Shown: piece by piece, positions 1-6,359 of the stretch
Position numbering within the stretch: position 1 is the stretch's first letter
Layout: every line of letters begins with the position of its first letter
Assembly: GCA_030599175.1 (NCBI GenBank)
Contig: JAUVON010000057.1
Coordinates: 1-11,319, forward strand
Length of the DNA stretch: 11,319 nucleotides
Source of the DNA: Desulfobulbaceae bacterium
Lineage (GTDB): Bacteria; Desulfobacterota; Desulfobulbia; Desulfobulbales; Desulfocapsaceae
Direction of reading: 5' to 3'
Notes under the pieces: model-generated
Told to the model about the DNA's origin: nothing
The model's input: only the letters and a program-made list of their open reading frames with translations
Databases searched by the model: none
Program-made: the position numbers and the translations under genes

Positions 1-861
1 CCTGGCGAAATCAGCGAGGTGATAAAAACCCGTTTTGGCTACCACATAATCCTGCTCGAGGATGTTAAACCGGCAGTCACCAGAGAACTCCAGGATGTCA
101 GGGAATCAATTGTCAGTACGTTGCAGAGAAAAGAAGCGGAAAACATCGCCTTTCAAGTAGCCAACAGCGCTTATGAAGGAATAATCGGAGCAGGAAGTCT
201 TGATAATTATGCCAAGGATAATCCCCAGGCGGAAATACTCAAAACAGATTTTTTTACTCGAACCAAGCCGCCTGAGACTATCGCAGGAGACCCGGAATTT
301 CTCAACAGATCTTTTGCCTTGAACAAAGGTGAACTCAGCTCCCTGATCAAAGGACAGTCAGGTTACGCCATCTTCTATGCAGAAGACATTATAGAACCGG
401 ATTTCCCGCCATTTGAAAGTGTGAAGGATCGTCTCCAGGCAGATTACAGGGAGGCAAAATCACAAGAGATAGCAGAAAAAACTGCAAAAGAACTGCTAGC
501 TGACATTCGCTCGGGAAAAGAACTAAAAACTGTCGCCTCTGAACTGAAACTGGAGATGAAGGAATCGGAATATCTCAGCCAGCAGAGCCAGGATCAAAAC
601 AGTTCTTTCCCAGCCGAACTGCTCCCCCAGGCCTTCCTCTTATCATCGCCATCACCCTTTCCTGAAGAACCGGGACAGGTGGCAGATGACTATTATGTAT
701 ACAGCTTTCGTGACAGCCAGACTCCTGAGCTGGCAGAAGACTCCGGTGAAATTGAGCAATTGCGAACGAACCTGATACAATTCAAACAACAGCAACTGCT
801 CTCCGCCTGGCTGATGCATCAGGAAAAAGAGGCCAAGATAACCCGGCATCAGAGTCTCTAA
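1..861 (+). CDS. ppiD: PpiD-like peptidyl-prolyl isomerase, C-terminal part (5' end outside window)
   Basis: The frame is open from base 1, so this is the last 286 codons of a longer gene. The first residues (PGEISEVIKTRFGYHIILLE) are the conserved end of a parvulin (PpiC) rotamase domain. After it comes a long helical, charged region. A second, degenerate parvulin-like stretch lies at nt 325-420 (GELSSLIKGQSGYAIFYAED). This order fits PpiD/SurA-type chaperones, which in PpiD are anchored to the inner membrane by an N-terminal helix and help fold secreted and outer-membrane proteins in the periplasm. The anchor and most of the first rotamase domain are not in view, so PpiD rather than a soluble SurA-like protein is inferred from the long C-terminal tail. 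A GTG at 19 could be mistaken for a start, but it lies inside the domain. The gene ends 13 nt from the stop of the convergent recombinase-like gene. Confidence 0.85.
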   Translation, partial: PGEISEVIKTRFGYHIILLEDVKPAVTRELQDVRESIVSTLQRKEAENIAFQVANSAYEGIIGAGSLDNYAKDNPQAEILKTDFFTRTKPPETIAGDPEFLNRSFALNKGELSSLIKGQSGYAIFYAEDIIEPDFPPFESVKDRLQADYREAKSQEIAEKTAKELLADIRSGKELKTVASELKLEMKESEYLSQQSQDQNSSFPAELLPQAFLLSSPSPFPEEPGQVADDYYVYSFRDSQTPELAEDSGEIEQLRTNLIQFKQQQLLSAWLMHQEKEAKITRHQSL

Positions 862-874
862 AAAACTGACATAT

Positions 875-1585
875 TCATTCTTCAGATTCTTCTTTTTCTT
901 TTTTTTGACTGGAGCTGAAAATTCTTCTGATCCTCTCATGGGAGAGTTGCAGATCAAAGTCTTCCTTTAGTTTTTCTGAAATATCACTGTAGGATCTGTG
1001 ATCCTCACGCATGGTGGTAATGGCACGGATTATCCTCTGTTGTTTCGAGTTCTGAACCAGAAAGCATTTTTTATTCACCTCCCAACCAAACGGTACGGGA
1101 CCACCACGGTATTTCCCTTCCCTTTTTTGAATCTGTTCGGTTGCTTTAATGGTATCATCATGTTCACTACCCTCACAGAGTAGCAGAGCAGCCAACAGCT
1201 TCTGTACCAACCCGCTTCCCCCTTCATAAATAAGCAGCTTCCGCTTTTCAGGCAGAGTAATATTGGTTTCGAGGTTCAGGCAAAACAGTGAGACACCGTT
1301 TTTCTTCCAAACCGACAGCAAGTTGGAAGCTTCCCTTACCGACCCCAAAATCCATTCCGCTCTCATTACAATAACAGTATCGCCAGACTGAACAGCCCGA
1401 AACAATTCCCCTCCTTCTCTTCGTTGTTTAAAAGAACTCCTGAGTGCAACATTCTTTTCTATAATAAATTTGTCCACAGTAAGACCAACAGATTGAGCAT
1501 ATTCCTGCAGACCAGTCTTCTGCTCTCCTGCCGGCATCAGGTGATCTTGCTCCCGAGTAAGAAAAACATAACCAAAAACTGCCAT
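875..1585 (-). CDS. Serine-recombinase-like protein with replaced catalytic residues
   Basis: This is a 236-residue protein. Its first ~150 residues follow the resolvase/invertase fold: GYVFLT near the start, then SGDTVIV, then GSVREASNLL and NGVSLF. A short recombinase-type DNA-binding region follows (GGPVPFGWEV, then a helix ending HERIRRIF, about residues 155-220). Large serine integrases are much longer; the zinc-ribbon and coiled-coil parts are absent. By my hand alignment to gamma-delta resolvase, the nucleophile Ser10 is Thr10, Arg8 is Phe8, and the DRLxR motif reads E77-W78-I-L-G81, so both arginines are lost. Strand exchange is therefore unlikely; DNA binding is an inference. The start at 1585 is chosen because GGAGG (1595-1591) lies 5 nt upstream; an ATG at 1597 overlaps that site. 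The C-terminus is a Lys/Glu-rich tail with an A8 run in the coding strand. It faces the SNF2 gene across a shared promoter region. Confidence 0.8.
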   Translation of the reverse strand: MAVFGYVFLTREQDHLMPAGEQKTGLQEYAQSVGLTVDKFIIEKNVALRSSFKQRREGGELFRAVQSGDTVIVMRAEWILGSVREASNLLSVWKKNGVSLFCLNLETNITLPEKRKLLIYEGGSGLVQKLLAALLLCEGSEHDDTIKATEQIQKREGKYRGGPVPFGWEVNKKCFLVQNSKQQRIIRAITTMREDHRSYSDISEKLKEDFDLQLSHERIRRIFSSSQKKEKEESEE

Positions 1586-1590
1586 CACTC

Positions 1591-1595
1591 CCTCC
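1591..1595 (-). promoter_or_regulatory. Ribosome binding site that sets the recombinase-like start
   Basis: The reverse strand reads GGAGG GAGTG ATG, a consensus Shine-Dalgarno with 5-nt spacing to the ATG at 1585. The alternative ATG at 1597 overlaps this site and has nothing similar upstream. Confidence 0.8.
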
Positions 1596-1635
1596 ATAAC
1601 CGTTCATTTTCATGAAAAGGCTACCACTTTGCTCC

Positions 1636-1660
1636 CGGTTGTCAACAATGATAGCAACCG
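1636..1660. repeat. Inverted repeat CGGTTG-N13-CAACCG in the divergent promoter region
   Basis: Perfect 6-bp arms (1636-1641 and 1655-1660) are separated by 13 bp. The site covers the candidate -10 of the recombinase-like gene, so a bound protein would block that promoter. Its size (25 bp) and symmetry suit a dimeric DNA-binding protein. Six-base arms could also arise by chance. Confidence 0.35.
1648..1656 (-). promoter_or_regulatory. Candidate extended -10 promoter of the recombinase-like gene
   Basis: The reverse strand reads TGC-TATCAT, an extended -10 pattern with no clear -35 upstream. Transcription would start near 1641 and give a leader of about 55 nt. Extended -10 elements can work without a good -35, but short AT-rich matches are common, so this is tentative. 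Confidence 0.35.
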
Positions 1661-1696
1661 ATTGTCTATTTTTTAGTTCTTTTCCTGGGAAAATAC

Positions 1697-1705
1697 TGCT
1701 ATAAT
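1697..1705 (+). promoter_or_regulatory. Candidate extended -10 promoter of the SNF2 gene
   Basis: TGC-TATAAT is a perfect extended -10. The -35 position (about 1677-1682, TTCTTT) is weak. Transcription would begin near 1712, giving a leader of about 75 nt. The 16-bp palindrome at 1723-1738 would lie just inside the transcript. Confidence 0.55.
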
Positions 1706-1722
1706 AACAGGTTGTTGTTTCG

Positions 1723-1738
1723 CCCCTCTCGAGAGGGG
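1723..1738. repeat. Perfect 16-bp palindrome downstream of the SNF2 promoter
   Basis: CCCCTCTC|GAGAGGGG is symmetric over all 16 bases with no spacer and is much more GC-rich than its flanks. It starts about 11 bp past the expected transcription start, a place where a repressor would stop RNA polymerase. No T-run follows and the RNA hairpin would lack a loop, so a DNA-level operator is more likely than a terminator. Which protein binds it is unknown; the divergent recombinase-like protein is one candidate. Confidence 0.5.
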
Positions 1739-1787
1739 GAACGTACACCTCAATTTTGAAATTTCTGTTTACAACCCCAAAGCAACC

Positions 1788-4700
1788 ATGGAAACCACGC
1801 CCTCCCTCATTGCGCAATACGAAAGACTATCACCTTTTGAACAAGCGCTCATGCAGTTTATCTCCATCGTCTACGAACCTGCTCATTCTACCCTTATAGT
1901 AAACTGTCTGCGAAAGCTGGAATTGAAAAATCCCCGGGGGAATCGGCCTACCGTTGCCAATCTCAATCACTACCTTTCAAAATTCGAACAGCTTGGACTT
2001 CTCACAAAAGAGAGGCAATGTTCTCTCGAGATTGTTGAGACTTTAAGTAAACTGGCTGTCAAAGAAGATACCTTCAAACTCTATGCACAGGCAATACAAA
2101 ACGAAGCTCCCGTATCCTACTATTACGGCAAGTGGACTACCCGATGCTGGCGTGCCATGCGGGAGATGCGTATCGGCATCTATACACAGCAGTTTGACCT
2201 CATGGACGATGCTCAGGAATTTCTTGAGAATCAGTGCAGAGATCTTGTAACCACGCCACCTCCTGCCGTCCAGATAATGACCAGACCTTTTGATTCTGAC
2301 TGGTTTCGTGGACTGCCATCCTCTTTCCAGTTTTATCTGCTCAGCAATGTCCTGCAATATGGTCAGGAAACACTGTCAAATTATCCGGAGATACTCCTGT
2401 TTTTATCAGACAAAGATGAATTTTCCGATATCAGTATCGATGAACAGGTACCGTTTAAAAGACTGCTCTTCAATGAGCTACTCTTTCGCGGAAAATTTGC
2501 AGATGCTTTGGAACTTGCCGCAACCCACAAAGATTCTTTCCAGGGAACTGGAGCTCTCGGTACTATCCTCTTCTTAAAAGGTAAGAATGAAGATGCACTC
2601 ATCTCCTTTGAAGAAGATATCGGATTTCTAAAAAAATACAGTGATAATGAGAACGTTGCTTTTTTTGGACCCACCGGCCTGTTTTATATCCTTGCGAGAC
2701 TTTCTGAACAGGAGAAGGACTACTATTCAATTGCCAATCAAATTGGAATTGCACTGTCACAGTTCAGGGAAGCAAAGGAAAATGATGCCTATAATTATCT
2801 CGCCACAGTGGTCAATTCACAAATCTCTCAGGGAATGCAGGGGGCAGAGATTATACTGCCGGATGTATCGAATCAGAACTCCTTGACCGTTGTTTTTGCA
2901 GGTCTTTGTCAATATTGGCTCAACAGCTCAATTCAACCGGACATTGAAGTAGAACTCATTTCCTTTTATGACAGAGCCAGATCCGGAGAATATGACTTTT
3001 TCACCCTGGTACTTGGCGATATTCTGGCAACTATTCTCCACGACAACAGTTCTTACCTTACAGTGACCAGTCAGTTGCGTGAAAAAGTCGACATACTCCC
3101 TCTACTGTCCATCCTTGAACCGGAGGAACCATGGAAACGCAGTCTCCAGGCACTCATATATGCCACGTCACAGGAAACTGATTCTCCTCAACAATCGATC
3201 AGACTGGCCTGGATGGTTGCTTTTGAAGGCATCAAGATCACTATGATTCCGAGGGAACAGAAGCTGGCACTAAAGGGTGGATGGAGTAAAGGCAGGCCGA
3301 TCTCGCTATCCAGACTCTACCAGACCAACAAACTGACATACCTTACTCCTCAGGATCGGAAGATATGTGCGGCCATTAGAAAGGTTCATAATACTGAAAC
3401 CCATGGTGTAAGCTACCACTTCAATATGGACAAGGCTCTGGTTGCGATGATAGGTCATCCACTGCTGTTTCTGGCAGAATCGACGACCACTCCTGTGGAA
3501 TTTGAGGCAGGAGAACCTGAGTTACTGGTAGAAGAACGGGGCGAATTTCTCCATATCCGCTTTGCTCAGCCCATCTCCTCAGACAAAATCAGCTATTACA
3601 GGGAAACACCGACCCGGATAAAAATCATTACAATAAATGACAATCATCGCCGCATCGCCCAGATAACTGGAAAAGACGGCATGACTGTACCTCTCTCGGC
3701 AAGCGAACAGGTATTGACCGCCATTGGTAATATTTCTTCTTTTATGACTGTCCATTCGGCAATCGCCGATCACACCAGCAATAGACCGGGCAATATCACC
3801 TTTGTCGAAGCTGATTCTACTATTTATATTCATCTGATTCCATACGGAACCGGGTTTCGACTGGAGATGTTTGTCAAGCCCTTCGCCGAAGGAGGACATT
3901 ATCTCAAACCCGGCCAGGGTGTGGAAAACATCATGGCCGAAGTTAAAGGAAAAAGGCTGCAAACCAAAAGAAACCTGGCGCAGGAAGAGGAAGAGGCCCA
4001 GGATGTAGAAGAACTTTGCCCTATACTGGATCTGGCCATGGATTTGGAGCAGGAGAATGACAGGGAATGGCATCTGCAGGATCCGGACGACTGCCTGCAG
4101 GCATTGACGGAGCTGCAAGCGATCAGAGATAAAGTGATAATCGAATGGCCCGAGGGAGAAAAACTTACCATCACCCATAAAGCATCCCTGGAAAACCTGA
4201 ACCTGAAGATTCGAACAAACCGTCAAAACTGGTTTGCAATGAGCGGGCACCTCACCCTCGACCAGGGCAGGGTCATTGAGCTTAAAGAACTGCTGACCAA
4301 AATCAAGGCGGCGCCGGGACGATTCGTAGAAATAGCGCCCGGTCAATTTATCGCACTCACCCAGGAGTTCAAAAAACGTCTGGAAGATATGAATATCTTT
4401 TCAGATGGATACCGTGACAACGACAGTGACGAAATTCTTGTTCATCCCCTTGCCGCAGTGGCCCTTGAAAAACTGGCAAGTCAAACCATAATCGATGCGG
4501 ATAAAGGGTGGAAAGAACAGACCAGGAAAATCCGGGACGCACAAAATTTCACTCCAGAGCTCCCGTCCACCCTGCAAGCTGAACTCAGGGATTATCAGAG
4601 AGAAGGATTTTACTGGCTTGCCAGACTTGCCCACTGGGGAGTTGGCGGCTGCCTTGCGGATGATATGGGGTTGGGGAAAACTGTCCAGTCCCTGGCTATT

Positions 4701-5951
4701 GTCCTCAAACTTGCTGCTGACGGGCCGTCGCTTGTTATCGCACCAACCTCAGTCTCCACTAACTGGCAATCAGAGGTAACACGGTTCACTCCCACCATCA
4801 ATATAAAACTCTTTTCAGGAAAAGATCGCCGGAAAACCATCGAAAACCTGGGCAAGTTTGATATGCTGATCACAACCTATACTCTTCTCCAGCAGGAGAG
4901 CGAACTGCTCTCCTCAGTAAAATGGCAGACAATCATTCTCGATGAGGCTCAGGCAATTAAAAATGCAGCAACCAAGCGTTCCCAGGCTGCCATGTCCCTA
5001 CAGGCTGAATTTAAACTTATAACCACCGGGACACCGATTGAAAACCACCTGGGTGAACTCTGGAACCTGTTCCATTTTATCAATCCTGGCCTGTTAGGCA
5101 CTTTGAACAGCTTCAATGAACGTTTTGCCATCCCCATAGAACGATATCAGGACAGGGATGCAAGGCTAAAGCTGAAAAAGTTGATCCGCCCCTTTATTCT
5201 GCGAAGAATAAAATCACAGGTTCTGGAAGAACTGCCCTCCCGCACTGAGGTGACCCTGGATGTGAAGATGAGCCAGGAGGAGACTCATTTTTATGAAGCT
5301 CTTCGCCAAAATGCAATTGATAAGCTGGAAAACAGCAAAGACAAAAAAGGCAGGCATATACAGATCCTGACGGAGATCATGAAACTTCGCCAAGCCTGCT
5401 GCAACCCTCGGCTGCTGGACGATAATACCAGCATTGAAAGCTCAAAACTGAAGGTGTTTTCCACTCTCGTAGAAGAGCTTATCGGGGGAAGACATAAAGC
5501 TCTGGTATTCAGTCAGTTTATCGGCCACCTTCGTATCATCCGGGAGTACCTTGATAAACAGTCTATCTACTATCAGTACCTTGATGGTGGTACCAGCTCT
5601 AAAAAACGCAAAGAGCGGGTAGATGCTTTTCAGGCAGGCCAGGGAGATCTCTTTCTTATCAGTTTAAAAGCGGGTGGGCTCGGCCTCAATCTCACGGCCG
5701 CAGACTATGTCATCCACATGGATCCGTGGTGGAATCCTGCAGTAGAGGATCAGGCCTCAGACCGTGCACACCGCATAGGCCAGACACGTCCCGTCACCAT
5801 CTACCGACTGGTCTGTAAGAATTCTATTGAAGAAAAAATTGTAACCCTCCATCAGGAAAAACGCGATCTGGCCGGCAGCCTGCTTGAAGGCAGCGACATC
5901 AGTGCAAAGATGAAAACTGATGATCTCCTAAATCTGATCAAGGAGAATTAG
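1788..5951 (+). CDS. SNF2-family ATPase with large helical-repeat N-terminal region
   Basis: This 1387-residue protein belongs to the bacterial SNF2/HepA-like group of DNA- or nucleoprotein-remodelling ATPases. The motor is the last ~460 residues: motif I DDMGLGKT (958-965, Lys964), motif II DEAQ (1052-1055), TGTPIEN, the LRRIKSQVLEELPSRTE segment (from 1138), SLKAGGLGLNL and the arginine-finger block DRAHRIGQ (1325-1332). The set looks intact, so an active ATPase is expected. The first ~75 residues look like a winged helix; about 225-325 look like TPR-type helical repeats; about 535-575 carry a block (GHPLLFL) that I recall from other long bacterial SNF2 proteins; an acidic stretch lies near 730-760. 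No Cys/His SWIM zinc finger is visible, unlike many bacterial relatives. The ATG at 1788 is the only in-frame start after the promoter; its ribosome site is weak. The partner or substrate cannot be read from the sequence. It ends 12 nt from the convergent CULT gene. Confidence 0.9.
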   Translation: METTPSLIAQYERLSPFEQALMQFISIVYEPAHSTLIVNCLRKLELKNPRGNRPTVANLNHYLSKFEQLGLLTKERQCSLEIVETLSKLAVKEDTFKLYAQAIQNEAPVSYYYGKWTTRCWRAMREMRIGIYTQQFDLMDDAQEFLENQCRDLVTTPPPAVQIMTRPFDSDWFRGLPSSFQFYLLSNVLQYGQETLSNYPEILLFLSDKDEFSDISIDEQVPFKRLLFNELLFRGKFADALELAATHKDSFQGTGALGTILFLKGKNEDALISFEEDIGFLKKYSDNENVAFFGPTGLFYILARLSEQEKDYYSIANQIGIALSQFREAKENDAYNYLATVVNSQISQGMQGAEIILPDVSNQNSLTVVFAGLCQYWLNSSIQPDIEVELISFYDRARSGEYDFFTLVLGDILATILHDNSSYLTVTSQLREKVDILPLLSILEPEEPWKRSLQALIYATSQETDSPQQSIRLAWMVAFEGIKITMIPREQKLALKGGWSKGRPISLSRLYQTNKLTYLTPQDRKICAAIRKVHNTETHGVSYHFNMDKALVAMIGHPLLFLAESTTTPVEFEAGEPELLVEERGEFLHIRFAQPISSDKISYYRETPTRIKIITINDNHRRIAQITGKDGMTVPLSASEQVLTAIGNISSFMTVHSAIADHTSNRPGNITFVEADSTIYIHLIPYGTGFRLEMFVKPFAEGGHYLKPGQGVENIMAEVKGKRLQTKRNLAQEEEEAQDVEELCPILDLAMDLEQENDREWHLQDPDDCLQALTELQAIRDKVIIEWPEGEKLTITHKASLENLNLKIRTNRQNWFAMSGHLTLDQGRVIELKELLTKIKAAPGRFVEIAPGQFIALTQEFKKRLEDMNIFSDGYRDNDSDEILVHPLAAVALEKLASQTIIDADKGWKEQTRKIRDAQNFTPELPSTLQAELRDYQREGFYWLARLAHWGVGGCLADDMGLGKTVQSLAIVLKLAADGPSLVIAPTSVSTNWQSEVTRFTPTINIKLFSGKDRRKTIENLGKFDMLITTYTLLQQESELLSSVKWQTIILDEAQAIKNAATKRSQAAMSLQAEFKLITTGTPIENHLGELWNLFHFINPGLLGTLNSFNERFAIPIERYQDRDARLKLKKLIRPFILRRIKSQVLEELPSRTEVTLDVKMSQEETHFYEALRQNAIDKLENSKDKKGRHIQILTEIMKLRQACCNPRLLDDNTSIESSKLKVFSTLVEELIGGRHKALVFSQFIGHLRIIREYLDKQSIYYQYLDGGTSSKKRKERVDAFQAGQGDLFLISLKAGGLGLNLTAADYVIHMDPWWNPAVEDQASDRAHRIGQTRPVTIYRLVCKNSIEEKIVTLHQEKRDLAGSLLEGSDISAKMKTDDLLNLIKEN

Positions 5952-5963
5952 GATGACAGGGAA

Positions 5964-6350
5964 TTACTCCCTCAGACGGGCCAATATCAATCCGAAAAAA
6001 ATAGATTCTCCCATTTCGTAGTGCCAGCCAAGGTGAATCCCACAGACGCGACACAGGGCAAAACACCAAACATGGCCACTAAACCAGGTAAACTCAGAAG
6101 TAACCTCTCCAGCCGGTTGACAACCTGAAGCATTGCGGAAACAGCCAAGTTCAAAGACGATACCATCCGGATTAAAAAAGGTATGAGTGTGGGAGCCATT
6201 AACACTTATCATCTGACCTCTGCGAGTGACCTGGCTCAAACATGATTTGCAGAAAAGGGCTTCATCTTCTCCAGTTTTCTTCTCCCTCTTTCGCCGCACT
6301 AAGGGAGTGGTGTTATCACCTTGTCTTCCGCCATCGCGAAAAGCATACAT
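5964..6350 (-). CDS. Stand-alone CULT-domain protein (bacterial cereblon-like)
   Basis: At 128 residues, this is one CULT domain, the beta-tent fold of the thalidomide-binding part of cereblon, preceded by a basic ~30-residue tail. Zinc ligands are C34, C37, C100 and C103. The aromatic cage is W89, W95 and W109, with Y111 in place of human F402. The spacing W-x5-W-x4-C-x2-C-x5-W equals that of human cereblon (W380, W386, C391, C394, W400). The NPxG loop (N60-P61-D62-G63) is also kept. The position of human H378 is F87. Known relatives bind cyclic imides and uracil-like ligands; a cellular role for the bacterial single-domain form is not established to my knowledge. There is no signal peptide or membrane segment, so it should be cytosolic. 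The ATG is 9 nt after the cobA-hemD stop with no clear ribosome site, which suggests translation coupled to that gene. Confidence 0.85.
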   Translation of the reverse strand: MYAFRDGGRQGDNTTPLVRRKREKKTGEDEALFCKSCLSQVTRRGQMISVNGSHTHTFFNPDGIVFELGCFRNASGCQPAGEVTSEFTWFSGHVWCFALCRVCGIHLGWHYEMGESIFFGLILARLRE

Positions 6351-6359
6351 AATGATTTC

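Noticed and set aside
884..906. Intrinsic terminator for ppiD at the T-rich tract
   Set aside because: There is a T-run but I find no stable hairpin directly before it.
652..957. Reverse-strand frame of 101 codons between ppiD and the recombinase-like gene
   Set aside because: It overlaps the end of both real genes, has no ribosome site, and its lysine run is just the A8 tract read in another frame. Kept only as a slippage product idea.
875..1585. Active integrase of a mobile element
   Set aside because: Key catalytic residues appear replaced, no attachment-site duplication or cargo is visible, and the gene is far shorter than large serine integrases.
3579..4346. 255-codon reverse-strand frame inside the SNF2 gene
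   Set aside because: It lies wholly antisense to a well-supported coding frame, shows no family motifs, and is Phe/Cys-rich as antisense frames often are.
875..5951. Defence system of the DISARM or similar type, because a SNF2 gene sits by a recombinase-like gene
   Set aside because: No methyltransferase, nuclease, phospholipase-D or other partner is present, and both sides are core metabolic or folding genes.
5958..5972. AGGGA-N5-TCCCT hairpin between the SNF2 and CULT genes as terminator
   Set aside because: The stem is only 5 bp, lacks a T-run on either side and overlaps the CULT stop codon.
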